DNA from: Clostridia bacterium | GTDB taxonomy: Bacteria; Bacillota; Clostridia; Oscillospirales; CAG-272 | Assembly (NCBI GenBank): GCA_017550315.1 | Contig: JAFZPN010000130.1 | Span: 1-55,025 of the forward strand | DNA length: 55,025 nucleotides | Direction: 5' to 3' | Shown here: positions 23,679 to 32,708 of the stretch, one piece after another | Layout of the letters: each line of letters begins with the position of its first letter | Position numbering within the stretch: position 1 is the first letter of the stretch | Notes under the pieces: model-generated | Databases searched by the model: none | Seen by the model: only the letters and a program-made list of their open reading frames with translations | Told to the model about the DNA's origin: nothing | Translations under genes and position numbers: made by a program

Positions 23679-24965
23679 ATGAAAAACACGAACAAGAAGA
23701 TTCTCGTATCCCTGATCGCCGGAGCCATGCTCCTCGCCTCCGCCACCGCGGTATCCGCCGCAGCCGTGTGGGGCTCCCGTTCCTCTCAGACTGCACAGTC
23801 GAGTCCGTTTCAGCAGGGGAACATGGGCGGCATGACAAGCTACGCCGCTAAGACAAACGCGCTTTCCTACGCCGACCTCACCGGAGGCATCGTCTCCTCC
23901 GAAGACCTCTTCTCGAAGAGGGACCTGAAGCAGACCGCCGATCTCAGCGAAGCGCAGACGATCACCGTCACGAATAACGCAACGATCGAGATCACCGAAG
24001 AGGGCGTCTACGTCCTCACCGGGACAGCGGCGAACTGCACCGTGAAGATCGAGGCCGACAAGGAAGCCAAAATCCAGCTCGTTCTCGACGGCGTGACGAT
24101 CACCAACGACGACTTCCCCGCGATCTACGTCATCTCCGCCGATAAGGTCTTCGTCACCACGACCGAGAGCAGCGAAAACACCCTGACCGTCACCGGTACG
24201 TTCAAGGCGGATGGTTCGACCAACACAGACGCCGTGATCTGGTCGAAGGAAGACCTCGTGCTGAACGGGAAGGGCACCCTCACCGTCGTCTCGGCGAAGG
24301 GCAACGGCATCACCTCGAAGGACGATCTCAAAGTCACGGGCGGTACGCTGAGCATCACCTCCGCGCTCGACGCCCTCGAAGCGAACGATTCCATCGTCAT
24401 ATATGACGGGAATATCACGATCAGCAGCCAGAAGGACGGTCTGCACGCCGAAAACGAGGACGATGATTCCGTCGGTTACATTTGGATCGGCGGCGGGACA
24501 CTGAACATCACCGCAAAGTCCGACGGTATCCAGGGCACCTCCTTCGTCCAGATCGACAGTGGCACGGTCACGGTCTCCGCATCCGAAGGCATCGAAGGGA
24601 CCTATGTCCAGATAGGCGGCGGAACGCTCAACGTGACCGGCACGGACGACGGCATCAACGCCTCGAACAAGAGCAGCGCGTATGAGACCGCCATCGAGAT
24701 CGCGGGCGGCAGCCTGACCGTCGCGGTCGGACAGGGCGACACCGACGCGCTCGACGCCAACGGCAACATCTACGTGAGCGGCGGCACGATCAACGTCACC
24801 TCCACCGTTTCCTCCTTCGACTACGACGGCACGGCCACCTACACCGGCGGTACGATCATCATCAACGGCACGCAGGTCGACAGCATCCCCGAAGAGACGA
24901 TGGGGATGGGCGGCATGCAGATGGGCGGATTCGGCGGCATGGGCTCCTTCGGCGGACGGCACTGA
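23679..24965 (+). CDS. Secreted carbohydrate-binding beta-helix protein (Cthe_2159/DUF4353-like)
   Basis: Exported protein of 428 residues. Signal peptide about 1-28 (MKNTNKKILVSLIAGAML...VSAAA), then a parallel beta-helix built from repeated short strands such as GGTLSITSALDALEANDSI, KDGLHAENEDDD, GGTLNITAKSDGIQGTSFVQ and GGTLNVTGTDDGINASN; the recurring D(A/G)(L/I) turns match Cthe_2159 of Clostridium thermocellum, a polygalacturonate-binding beta-helix protein. The C-terminal tail is Gly/Met-rich (GMGGMQMGGFGGMG). A weak promoter (TTTGTC, 16 nt, TACAAT) is at 23603-23630 and a strong terminator follows. Confidence 0.83.
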   Translation: MKNTNKKILVSLIAGAMLLASATAVSAAAVWGSRSSQTAQSSPFQQGNMGGMTSYAAKTNALSYADLTGGIVSSEDLFSKRDLKQTADLSEAQTITVTNNATIEITEEGVYVLTGTAANCTVKIEADKEAKIQLVLDGVTITNDDFPAIYVISADKVFVTTTESSENTLTVTGTFKADGSTNTDAVIWSKEDLVLNGKGTLTVVSAKGNGITSKDDLKVTGGTLSITSALDALEANDSIVIYDGNITISSQKDGLHAENEDDDSVGYIWIGGGTLNITAKSDGIQGTSFVQIDSGTVTVSASEGIEGTYVQIGGGTLNVTGTDDGINASNKSSAYETAIEIAGGSLTVAVGQGDTDALDANGNIYVSGGTINVTSTVSSFDYDGTATYTGGTIIINGTQVDSIPEETMGMGGMQMGGFGGMGSFGGRH

Positions 24966-25031
24966 TGCGCCGACGGATCGGGCGATTCCCTCCGATAAAG
25001 GCCCACGTAAATCACGAAAAATAAAATAGAG

Positions 25032-25073
25032 ACTCCCTCGCCGCACGGACCGTGCATGAGCGAGGGAGTTTTT
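25032..25073 (+). terminator. Intrinsic terminator after the beta-helix protein gene
   Basis: ACTCCCTCG (25032-25040) pairs perfectly with CGAGGGAGT (25061-25069), followed by TTTTAATT. It lies about 70 nt after the stop at 24965. The remaining 130 nt to the next gene hold nothing I recognise. Confidence 0.9.
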
Positions 25074-25203
25074 AATTCTCATGGCCTGCCGGGATAAGAA
25101 TGCCGCAGGAGAAAACCCGACGGAGCGGCGTCTGATGCGCCTCCTCTTCCCGTCCGGGCTCCCGATCGTTCGATTCTATGATACCTTCCGTCCGTGTCTT
25201 GGC

Positions 25204-26247
25204 TCACCCGCGCCGATTTCGCCCCCAGAACGTGTTGTAGCGATCCGGCTTCCATCCGGGCTTCACGTCCCTGACCGCTTCCGCAGCGGTGATGACGGCG
25301 TCCCCGTTGTCGACGTCGATGAGCGTATAGCGGTCGTTGCCCATACCGAGCTCTTTCATATAGCTGAGCTGACGCAGACCGTGACGGGTCTCGACGCGCT
25401 CGATCATGGCCTTGCCGCCCCCGTCGGGCAGGTTGTAAATCAGATCGATACAGGCGTTGTCGACGGACAAGATATCGAGGGACGCCAGAATGCCGACGTC
25501 CGGCGTGACGACGGGCTCCGCATCGGTGCCTTCGCAGTCGCAGGAGACGGACATGTTGCGCATGACGTTGATATAGCAGATACGCGGCACGAAGAAGTCG
25601 ACCGTCGCCTTGGTGCTCTCGCTGATGCGCTCCATCAGTTCCTCTTCCGCGATGCTCCACATGTTGTCCGAGCCTTTGGCCGTGTGGATCTGGGCCTTGC
25701 CGATCCGTCCATCCGCGCAGCCGATGCCGATGTTCTTGTTGCTCCCGCCGAAGCCGCCCATCGTGTGGCCCTTGAAGTGGGTCAGGACGAGCAGCGAATC
25801 ATAGTTCAGCATGCTCTTGCCGACGTGCATTTCTTTGAACCACTTGCCGCCCCTGACCGGCAGCGCAGCTACGCCTTCGGAATCCGTGATGTCCACCGGG
25901 CAGAAGGTCCAGCCGTTGATTGCGAGTGTTTTGCGGTGTTCCTCCGTGGTGTAGCGGCTGCCCTCGTAATAGGTGTTGGTCTCGATGATCGTCGCCTCCG
26001 GGAGACGGGTGGCGATGAGCTCCTTCACCCAGGGACGCGGGATGATGTTCGGACCTTCCGCCTCGCCGGTGTGCAGTTTGACCGCCACTTTTCCCGAGAG
26101 GACGGAGCTTACCTTGTCGTAGATTTTCCCGAGTCCCGCTTCGGACAGATCGCGGGTGAAGAATACCGTCGAGCTGTCTCCCGTTCGCTTTTCAAACGGC
26201 ACGTATTTGCCGCCGTTCTTGCCGGGAGTGGGTTTGTTCATGCGCAT
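25204..26247 (-). CDS. DUF362 domain-containing protein
   Basis: 347-residue cytoplasmic protein of the DUF362 family, often iron-sulphur associated. Diagnostic segments: VAVKLHTGEAEGPNIIPRPW, SLLVLTHFKGHTMGGFGGSN, NKNIGIGCADGRIGKAQIH and DVGILASLDILSVDNACIDL. Cys residues occur in IGCADG, RICYIN and SCDCEG, but no ferredoxin-type CxxCxxC cluster motif is present. The start at 26247 has AAGGAG 7 nt upstream. A TTGACA at about 26323-26318 lies upstream without a clear -10. Reaction unknown. Confidence 0.85.
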   Translation of the reverse strand: MRMNKPTPGKNGGKYVPFEKRTGDSSTVFFTRDLSEAGLGKIYDKVSSVLSGKVAVKLHTGEAEGPNIIPRPWVKELIATRLPEATIIETNTYYEGSRYTTEEHRKTLAINGWTFCPVDITDSEGVAALPVRGGKWFKEMHVGKSMLNYDSLLVLTHFKGHTMGGFGGSNKNIGIGCADGRIGKAQIHTAKGSDNMWSIAEEELMERISESTKATVDFFVPRICYINVMRNMSVSCDCEGTDAEPVVTPDVGILASLDILSVDNACIDLIYNLPDGGGKAMIERVETRHGLRQLSYMKELGMGNDRYTLIDVDNGDAVITAAEAVRDVKPGWKPDRYNTFWGRNRRG

Positions 26248-26382
26248 TTTCGTTTCTCCTTTTTGTTTATTCGCTGTGAAAAAACATTCGAATTTCCGCG
26301 GTACCATCGTTATTTTGGTATTGTCAATACATAAGGCGATCTCTGTCCCGTGAATCGCTCTCTGTATCGAGACCGGGATTTG

Positions 26383-26910
26383 TCACTCGGAAAGATCGAT
26401 CCAATACCTCTCCAGATTCACGCCTTCATCCGGATCATAAACGGTGGACTCGTACACGCCGCCGTTTTTCAGAATGGTTCTTTTGCTGCCCTCATTGCCG
26501 CTGTTGCAGGTGATCAGCACTTTTGTAATCCCCAGTTCCCTGCATTTCGGCAAAACCGTTTTCAACATCCGTGCCGCATATCCCTTACGCCGTTCGCTCG
26601 GCGCGACGGAGTAGCCGATATGGCCTCCGTACTTTTCGAGATAATCATTGAGACGGTGTCTGACGTCGATCATGCCGACGACTTTCCGATCTTCTTCCCG
26701 CACGAACATATACTGCGTGGACGGGACCCGCCCCTCGGGAACCATCCGCGGATCCTTATGCCTGTACACGTATTCTATCCAGTCCTGCGGGTTTTCAAAT
26801 TTTCTGAGCCCGCCCGTGCCGTCCATGGAATCCCCTGCGCCAAGGAATTCTTTCCGGTATGCCCGGATCTGCCGGTCGTATTCCATGGTGGGTTCGATTA
26901 ACATCATCAT
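26383..26910 (-). CDS. GNAT family N-acetyltransferase
   Basis: 175-residue acyl-CoA-dependent acetyltransferase of the type starting LIEPTMEYDRQIRAYRKEF with GDSMDGTGGLRKFE. The acetyl-CoA loop is GYSVAPSERRKGYAARMLK, preceded by VVGMIDVRHRLND, and it ends ITCNSGNEGSKRTILKNGG. Several ATGs occur; 26910 has GAGGAG 7-8 nt upstream. Substrate unknown. Immediately upstream is a truncated CPBP protease gene. Confidence 0.88.
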   Translation of the reverse strand: MMMLIEPTMEYDRQIRAYRKEFLGAGDSMDGTGGLRKFENPQDWIEYVYRHKDPRMVPEGRVPSTQYMFVREEDRKVVGMIDVRHRLNDYLEKYGGHIGYSVAPSERRKGYAARMLKTVLPKCRELGITKVLITCNSGNEGSKRTILKNGGVYESTVYDPDEGVNLERYWIDLSE

Positions 26911-26974
26911 GGCAGTTCTCCTCAAATCCCGTTCTTTTTTGACGCTTCCCTTCCCTGCCTCTGCAAACAGGAAA

Positions 26975-27250
26975 TCATTTGTCTGTCTCATCTCTATCGG
27001 ATTCTTCAATTTCCGCCGGTCCGTTCCACTTCAGGAACAGAATCAGGGCGACTGCAAAGAGCGGGATTCCGGCAAGCAGGCCATTCGGTGCAGGGCCGAG
27101 CAGTCTCAGAGAGCCCGTGCCCGTTGCGCAGACGGCGATCGTCACCGTCGCAATCGCGTTGAATGCGCCGTGAAACAGGGCCGGGAGCCAGATACAGCCG
27201 GTTTTTTCGTAAGTCCAGTCGATGATGATTCTTCTGTCCACTCTTCTCAC
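26975..27250 (-). pseudogene. C-terminal remnant of a CPBP (CAAX/bacteriocin-processing) membrane protease
   Basis: 91 residues containing only the last conserved part of the CPBP family: YEKTGCIWLPALFHGAFNAI (motif with His and Asn), followed by one more span and a charged tail. The essential upstream EExxxR and FxxxH motifs are missing and no frame upstream supplies them, so this is a 5'-truncated gene. The only start is a GTG. Confidence 0.6.
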
Positions 27251-27468
27251 ATCACGCGGTCGGCAACCTCATCGTCCGTACCATGTTGATTATACCACAA
27301 ATCCCTCCGGATTGCAAGAGACGGTTTTGCGGGAAGGAGTACGCCCCATCTCATGGTTGGGAAAGACCGGGGCAGCGGAGGCTTCCTCACAGCAGCTCCC
27401 GCGTCTTCAGGCCAGATAGAACGGGATACAGTTACGCCCTGAAATATACGAAAAAACACGGAAATCCC

Positions 27469-27497
27469 TTGCAATCCCGGATGGAATGTGGTATAAT
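27469..27497 (+). promoter_or_regulatory. Promoter of the methyltransferase operon
   Basis: TTGCAA (27469-27474), 17 nt, TATAAT (27492-27497). A leader of about 215 nt follows, with two DtxR-like sites. Confidence 0.8.
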
Positions 27498-27506
27498 ACT
27501 CTCGCG

Positions 27507-27524
27507 GGTTAGCTTCCACTCACC
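27507..27524. promoter_or_regulatory. Degenerate DtxR-type operator
   Basis: GGTTAGCTTCCACTCACC, left half perfect and right half imperfect, beginning 10 nt after the -10 box, the same position as in the other units of the proposed regulon. Confidence 0.45.
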
Positions 27525-27662
27525 GACAAACGATATCGTTCCCTTTCCGCTCGCGGCCTCCTTCAGGACGAAGAGGTGATTTTGGAATCGGATGAGGCAG
27601 TTGTCCGTGCGGTGAGATGCGTTCCTTTGTCGGTCGGAATGACCGAATCTTTATTGCTTTCG

Positions 27663-27680
27663 GGTTAGCAAATACTAACG
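27663..27680. promoter_or_regulatory. DtxR-type operator in the leader
   Basis: GGTTAGCAAATACTAACG, an inverted repeat (GTTAG/CTAAC) that matches the motif before feoA, the ABC pair and the 52-kb operon. It lies 38 nt before the first gene. Confidence 0.6.
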
Positions 27681-27717
27681 AAGTTCAAACAGACTGTTTT
27701 CGGGAAGGTACAAGGAA

Positions 27718-28458
27718 ATGAACGGGAAAAACGGAGAAATCGGGAGAATCGAAAAGCGCGGCGGCGCTCCCGCGAACACGTCGCTCGATTGGCCTCGCAT
27801 CCGGCATCTGTTGAAGCTGGGGGTCATCGCGTCCCTCACGGTCCTCGCGGGCGACATGCTCCTCGGCTGGGGCGTGAGCGATCCTTCCGTCACGGAGCTG
27901 CCTGCTTTTCTCACGCGCTATCTTTCGGTATCCGACGGCAGGATCTTCGCGTCCGCCCTGCTCGGGCTGATTGGCATCCCGGTCGAGTGTCTGTGCTGGT
28001 TTGCCGTATATCGGATGATACGGCCGTATTCGGAAAAGGAGGCGCATACGTTCCGCGCCGGGATCGTCGGATGCCTCGCGTTCGGCGGCTGCGGCGTCCA
28101 CGTGCCGTGCTGCATGGCGGTCTGGCTGACGAAACGGTTTTACGCGTGCGATCCCGCGTCGGTCACGTGGGAAATGGGACGCTTCATCGGCTGGTTCCTG
28201 CTGCCCGCGACGGTGCTCTTTCTCGCGTTCTTTCTTCTCTCGATCATCGTCCAGATGCTGGCGTTTCTCCGGGGACACACGCCTCTCCCCCGCCGGTGCT
28301 GGGTGTTCTCCCTGCTGTTCGGTCTCGTCTTTGCCGTCCTCATGCGTCTCTGCGGAGATCACGCCCTGACGAACGCACTCTCAACGGGCTGGATCAGCGT
28401 CGGCAATCTGTGGATGACGGGCGGACTGCTTCTCACATCAAAGAAGGTGAGCGAATGA
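27718..28458 (+). CDS. DUF6796-like polytopic membrane protein
   Basis: 246-residue membrane protein with about six spans. It resembles the clostridial family with TVLAGDMLLGWGVSDP, SALLGLIGIPVECLCWFAVY and LAFGGCGVHVPCCMAVWL; that last Cys/His-rich stretch within the membrane (C-G-V-H-V-P-C-C) could bind metal, though this is speculation. First gene of an operon of three methyltransferases and a metallo-hydrolase, behind a promoter with two DtxR-type sites. The ribosome site (AAGGAA) is close and weak. The stop overlaps the next ATG. Confidence 0.72.
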   Translation: MNGKNGEIGRIEKRGGAPANTSLDWPRIRHLLKLGVIASLTVLAGDMLLGWGVSDPSVTELPAFLTRYLSVSDGRIFASALLGLIGIPVECLCWFAVYRMIRPYSEKEAHTFRAGIVGCLAFGGCGVHVPCCMAVWLTKRFYACDPASVTWEMGRFIGWFLLPATVLFLAFFLLSIIVQMLAFLRGHTPLPRRCWVFSLLFGLVFAVLMRLCGDHALTNALSTGWISVGNLWMTGGLLLTSKKVSE

Positions 28459-29057
28459 AAAAACGGACATGGGATCTCTACGCGCCGATCTACAAACAGG
28501 CGATGAAAGCGGATCAGAAGATCTACGACTTCATGTACGGCCGCATCCCCGCGGCGATCCGGGACAAGGAAGTGCTGGAGCTTGCCACCGGCCCCGGCCT
28601 GCTCGCGAAGCACGTCGCCCCGGCGACGAAGCGGATGATCGCGACGGACTACTCCGACGGCATGATCGCAGAGGCGAAAAAGGGAGACGGCCCCGAAAAC
28701 CTCACCTTCGAGAAAGCGGACGCCATGCAGCTGCCGTACAATGACGATTCCTTCGATGTCGTGCTGATCGCTAACGCCCTGCACATCGTCCCCGACCCGG
28801 AAAAGGTCCTCTCCGAGATCGACCGCGTTCTCCGGCCCGGCGGACTGCTCATCGCGCCGAACTTCGTGGAGCACAAGGAGACCCTCGGCAGCCGGATCTG
28901 GTCGGGCATCCTGCGGCTCGCGGGCGTGAAGTTCGAGCATCAGTGGAACGCGGAAGAATACGTCCGGTTTCTCGAAGCGAACGGCTGGCAGGTCACGTTC
29001 AGCCGGAAAATGGAGGCGCGGATCGCCATGCTGTACGCGGAGTGTGAAAGAAAATGA
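28455..29057 (+). CDS. Class I SAM-dependent methyltransferase
   Basis: 200-residue enzyme of the UbiE/Methyltransf_11 type. Motif I is VLELATGPGLLAKHVA near residue 42, the acidic motif II is MIATDYSDGMIAEA, then DAMQLPYNDDSFDVVLIANA and EIDRVLRPGGLLIAPNF. No signal or span. Coupled to the membrane-protein gene by an ATGA overlap. The substrate is unknown; small-molecule or lipid methylation is typical of this group. Confidence 0.88.
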   Translation: MKKRTWDLYAPIYKQAMKADQKIYDFMYGRIPAAIRDKEVLELATGPGLLAKHVAPATKRMIATDYSDGMIAEAKKGDGPENLTFEKADAMQLPYNDDSFDVVLIANALHIVPDPEKVLSEIDRVLRPGGLLIAPNFVEHKETLGSRIWSGILRLAGVKFEHQWNAEEYVRFLEANGWQVTFSRKMEARIAMLYAECERK

Positions 29058-29102
29058 GAACCAAAGGAATGTCCATGATGGAGCTCGCATTCGGAGGGTG
29101 AC

Positions 29103-29783
29103 ATGACAAGAAAAGAACAAATCAAAAGCGCGTACCGGCAGCTCGGCGGCAGCGCGAATTTCTACGACGGAATGATGACCTACTCCACCCTGCCGGGCAA
29201 GGCGATCTGCCGGCTTGTGTGGAACATGGACGGGGAGAAGAATCTCGAATATCTCACAAGGGCGCTCTCCGGCATCCCGGAGGATTTCCGGGGGAGTCTG
29301 CTCGAGGTCCCGGTCGGAACAGGGGTTTTGACCATGCCGGTCTACCGGGAACTGTCGGATGCGAAGATCACCTGCCTCGACTATTCGGCGGATATGATGG
29401 CGACGGCAGAGAAACGAGCCGAGTCTGCCGGGATCGGGAACATCGCGTTCGTGCAGGGAGACGTCGGCGCGCTGCCGTTTGAGGATGAATCCTTTGACAT
29501 CGTATTGTCTCTGAACGGCTTCCACGCCTTTCCGGACAAGGAGGCAGCGTATCGGGAAACATACCGCGTCCTGAAGCCCGGCGGGACCTTCTGCGGGTGC
29601 TTCTATATCCGGGGCGGATGCGGAAGGACGGACTGGTTCATCCGGCATCTGTATGTCCCGAAAGGATTCTTCACGCCGCCGTTTGAGACGGAAGAGAGCC
29701 TCCGGACGCGGCTCTGCGGGATGTACGCCGAGGCCGAGGTCTCGCGCGTCGAGGGAATGGGATGCTTTTTGTGCAGGAAGTGA
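29103..29783 (+). CDS. Class I SAM-dependent methyltransferase
   Basis: 226-residue methyltransferase. Motif I is SLLEVPVGTGVLTMPVY near residue 62 (Pro where Gly/Asp is common), then ITCLDYSADMMATAEKRAE, VQGDVGALPFEDESFDIVLS and TYRVLKPGGTFCGCFYIRGG. Cys-rich C-terminal region (GCFYIRGGCGRTD, MGCFLCRK). The second methyltransferase in the operon, not a close copy of the first. Confidence 0.86.
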   Translation: MTRKEQIKSAYRQLGGSANFYDGMMTYSTLPGKAICRLVWNMDGEKNLEYLTRALSGIPEDFRGSLLEVPVGTGVLTMPVYRELSDAKITCLDYSADMMATAEKRAESAGIGNIAFVQGDVGALPFEDESFDIVLSLNGFHAFPDKEAAYRETYRVLKPGGTFCGCFYIRGGCGRTDWFIRHLYVPKGFFTPPFETEESLRTRLCGMYAEAEVSRVEGMGCFLCRK

Positions 29784-29793
29784 GGAAGGAAAA

Positions 29794-30660
29794 ATGGCAC
29801 GAAAAGACTCGGAACATCAGAAGAAATCCATGAGCGCGCTGTTCCGCGGCAAGGCGATTTTCAAGCCGCTCTGCACGGGACACATCGACGGGCGCGTCGC
29901 CTGCGTGCGGGAATGGGTCGCGAACATCTTCTTTTACACGAAGAATGGCACGACCTTGATGATCGACGCGGGCTACAACTACGCGCGGCTCGCGGAAAAG
30001 ATGCGGTGGCTGGACATCGACCCGGCGTCGATTAAGCACATCCTCATCACCCATCAGGACACGGACCATGTCGGCGCGCTGGAAACGGACAGCGAACAGC
30101 TCTTCCGAAAAGCGACGGTGTATATCGGCGAGATCGAAAACCGCTATCTCACCGGGGAGGCGCGGCGGAAGGTGATCCACGGGCTGTACAAGCTGCCGCC
30201 GGTAAAGACGGAGAACAAAAAGGTGCTGCTGAAACACGGGCAGATCTTCCACATCGGAGACATCAAAATCGAATGCCTGCTCACCCCCGGCCACACCTGG
30301 GGACACATGGTCTATCTTATCGACGACAAATATCTCTTCACGGGCGACACGATCTGGTTCGGCGCGGACGGCGGGTACAGCTTCATCGCCACGCTCGCCG
30401 AGGACAACAAGCTCGCGGTACAGTCTCTCGAAAAGCTCGAAAAGAACCTCCGGGCGCGTCAGAGGCCGCTCAAGATCATCACCGGGCACACCGGCTGGAC
30501 GGACGATCTCGACTTCGCGTTCGCCCACCGGACGGAGCTTTGTAAGCCGTTTACGAAGAAATATGCCGATCCCGCGGCCCCCTACGACGGGTACGAGGAA
30601 TCGGACGATACGGAGGAGCGCGCGAGGACCAAGCCGCTCAGAAAGGTGGGAAACAAATGA
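29794..30660 (+). CDS. MBL-fold (metallo-beta-lactamase superfamily) hydrolase
   Basis: 288 residues, cytoplasmic. Metal motifs in order: ILITHQDTDHVGAL (an HxDxDH version of the usual HxHxDH, so one metal His is replaced by Asp), LTPGHTWGHMVYL, LFTGDTIWFGADGG and IITGHTGWTDD. The ATG at 29794 has GGAAGG upstream; the longer upstream open frame belongs to the methyltransferase gene in another frame. Substrate unknown. It ends in an ATGA overlap with the third methyltransferase. Confidence 0.85.
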   Translation: MARKDSEHQKKSMSALFRGKAIFKPLCTGHIDGRVACVREWVANIFFYTKNGTTLMIDAGYNYARLAEKMRWLDIDPASIKHILITHQDTDHVGALETDSEQLFRKATVYIGEIENRYLTGEARRKVIHGLYKLPPVKTENKKVLLKHGQIFHIGDIKIECLLTPGHTWGHMVYLIDDKYLFTGDTIWFGADGGYSFIATLAEDNKLAVQSLEKLEKNLRARQRPLKIITGHTGWTDDLDFAFAHRTELCKPFTKKYADPAAPYDGYEESDDTEERARTKPLRKVGNK

Positions 30661-31439
30661 AAGCGGAATACAAAAACTGGATGCCGAAGGGCATGATCCT
30701 CTCGTTCGCGGCCGCGGCTGTCGGATGCGTAGCGGCTGCGGCTGCCGTGGCTCTTCTCGTACCCGCCGGGCTGCCGAAAACTGTGCTTGTTGCTGTTCTG
30801 GCCCTGCTAGGTGCATTCTTCTGCGGGGTGAGTGTGTGGTCGATCTTCCTCTACCGCGCGTTCTCCTATAACGGCAGGCGGCAGATGTCACGGCAGATCA
30901 TCGAAGAGATCGCGGAGACGGTGAAGCTACCGGACGGAGGGTTCGGGCTCGACGTCGGATGCGGAAGCGGCGCGCTTGCCATCGCCTGCGCGAAGCGGAA
31001 TCCGCGCGCTTCCTTCCTCGGGATCGACCGCTGGGGCAAGGAATACGCCTCTTTCAGTCAGCCCCTCTGTGAGCGAAACGCCAAGGCCGAAGGCGTGAAA
31101 AACGTCTCCTTCGAGCGCGGTGACGCGACGGCACTTGCCTTCCCCGACGGATACTTTGACGCGGTGACGAGCAACTACGTCTACCACAACATCCCCGGCG
31201 ACCGGCAGGAATACCTGCTCGAAACCTTGCGCACGCTGAAAAAGGGCGGGACATTCGCGCTCCACGACATTTTCTCGAAAGCGAAATACGGGGACATGCA
31301 GGCCTTCGTTCGAAAGCTCAAAGACATGGGTTTTGAAGATGTGCGGCTGATCGACACAACGGACGGGAAGTTCATGACGAAGCGCGAGGCCGCGTGGATG
31401 GGGCTGTCCGGCTCTGCCTTACTGATCGGCAGAAAGTGA
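30657..31439 (+). CDS. Membrane-anchored class I SAM-dependent methyltransferase
   Basis: 260 residues: two N-terminal spans (about 12-35 and 41-65), then a cytoplasmic methyltransferase domain with GLDVGCGSGALAIACAKRNP near residue 100, FLGIDRWGKEY, ERGDATALAFPDGYFDAVTS and LRTLKKGGTFALHDIFS. The membrane anchor suggests a lipid or membrane-bound substrate. Last gene of the operon; its stop is followed by 70 nt before the convergent chromate-transporter genes, with no strong terminator seen. Confidence 0.85.
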   Translation: MKAEYKNWMPKGMILSFAAAAVGCVAAAAAVALLVPAGLPKTVLVAVLALLGAFFCGVSVWSIFLYRAFSYNGRRQMSRQIIEEIAETVKLPDGGFGLDVGCGSGALAIACAKRNPRASFLGIDRWGKEYASFSQPLCERNAKAEGVKNVSFERGDATALAFPDGYFDAVTSNYVYHNIPGDRQEYLLETLRTLKKGGTFALHDIFSKAKYGDMQAFVRKLKDMGFEDVRLIDTTDGKFMTKREAAWMGLSGSALLIGRK

Positions 31440-31509
31440 ACGGTTCACGCGGAAAAAATGAGAATCCCCCGCTCCTGCTCCGGAATTGTTCCGGCTTCGG
31501 AATGCGTTC

Positions 31510-32073
31510 TCACATGCCATAAGCGGCTATCCCTGCACAGGCCGAAATCAAAATCAGGACGATGGGCGACAAGCCCTTCTTCAGGATCTTTCTCGATCCG
31601 AAATACACCAGCGCCAGTCCCGCCGTCAGGATCAGCGGACGGTAATCGCTGCTTTCGGTCAGCAGGGGAAGACCCCCCTGCCGAAACATCATGACGCATC
31701 CGGTCGCCAGAACGACCCCGATGACGCACGGTTTCAGTCCGCCGAGGACCGCCGCGACGTATTTATTCTTCACGGCGGTTTTGAGCAGGATCGTCAGGAG
31801 CAGAATGATGAGGAAGGACGGCGTCACCACAGCCAGCGTTGCGATCAGCGCGCCGAAAAAGCCCGCCTGACTGCTGCCCACATAGGTCGCCAGATTGACC
31901 ATGATCGGGCCGGGTGTGCTTTCGCTGACCGCGATCATATCCGTCAGCCGCTCGTCGCTCAGCCAGCCGTAGGACAGGACGACATCCCGGATGAGCGGAA
32001 TCGCGCCGTATGCCCCGCCGAATGCAAAGCATCCGACCTTCAGAAACCCGATCAAAAGATCCAGATAGATCAC
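31510..32073 (-). CDS. Chromate transporter family protein, half-size subunit (ChrA C-half type)
   Basis: 187-residue CHR-domain protein with about six spans. The CHR signature FLKVGCFAFGGAYGAIPLIR is at the N-terminus, followed by ESTPGPIMVNLATYVG. Short CHR proteins work as pairs; the partner is the next gene upstream, whose stop overlaps this start. True substrates of such clostridial pairs are mostly unproven. Confidence 0.88.
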   Translation of the reverse strand: MIYLDLLIGFLKVGCFAFGGAYGAIPLIRDVVLSYGWLSDERLTDMIAVSESTPGPIMVNLATYVGSSQAGFFGALIATLAVVTPSFLIILLLTILLKTAVKNKYVAAVLGGLKPCVIGVVLATGCVMMFRQGGLPLLTESSDYRPLILTAGLALVYFGSRKILKKGLSPIVLILISACAGIAAYGM

Positions 32074-32648
32074 GGCTTCTCACCGCCTTTCCCGGACGAG
32101 GCGTTTTTGATCAAAAAGACGGTCAGGCTGACCGCCCCGGCCAGAAGCATCAGGCTGATAGAGGAGAACCTCAGGGAAAAAGCGTTCACGCAGAGCATCG
32201 CCGCAAAAGAACACAAGAGGATCACGCACGGAAGCGGCTTTTTCTTCATCTTCCGGATCATGTTCACCGCCGCGTCCGCGATCAGGATCCCCACCGCGAT
32301 CCGAATGCCCCTGAAAGCGCTCGTGATCCACGCGATCTCGAGAAAGGAATCCAGAAACACGGAGACCGCATAGAGGATGACGAAGGACGGCAGGATCAGA
32401 CCGAACGTAGCCGCCAGCGCGCCAGGAAGGCCCTTTTGGCGATAGCCCACAAAGGTGGCGCAGTTGATGGCGATGGGACCGGGCGTCGATTCGGCGATCA
32501 CCGTGATGTTCATCATGTCCTCGTGCGAGATCCACCGCCTCCTCTCCACGCAGGCGTTTTCGATCAGGGAGATCATGGCGTACCCGCCGCCGAAGGTGAA
32601 GAGGCCGATCTTCGCGAAAGTCAGAAAGAGATCAAGCAGGATCTTCAT
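32070..32648 (-). CDS. Chromate transporter family protein, half-size subunit (ChrA N-half type)
   Basis: 192-residue partner of the downstream CHR protein. CHR signature FAKIGLFTFGGGYAMISLIE at the N-terminus, ESTPGPIAINCATFVGYRQK in the second conserved block, then about five more spans. Its stop overlaps the partner's ATG (ATGA). AAAGG precedes the ATG weakly. Confidence 0.88.
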   Translation of the reverse strand: MKILLDLFLTFAKIGLFTFGGGYAMISLIENACVERRRWISHEDMMNITVIAESTPGPIAINCATFVGYRQKGLPGALAATFGLILPSFVILYAVSVFLDSFLEIAWITSAFRGIRIAVGILIADAAVNMIRKMKKKPLPCVILLCSFAAMLCVNAFSLRFSSISLMLLAGAVSLTVFLIKNASSGKGGEKP

Positions 32649-32708
32649 ACAAACAGCCTTTTTCTTATTTGATACGAGAAAGGAGGATACGGTTGGGGTT
32701 TGTGCTTC

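Noticed and set aside
23589-25082. 497-residue minus-strand ORF opposite the beta-helix protein
   Set aside because: Arg/Gly/Asp/Val-rich shadow of a repetitive GC-rich gene; no ribosome site or family features, and it crosses a terminator.
31440-31509. Terminator between the methyltransferase operon and the chromate-transporter pair
   Set aside because: CCGGAA/TTCCGG is too short and no T-run follows on either strand.
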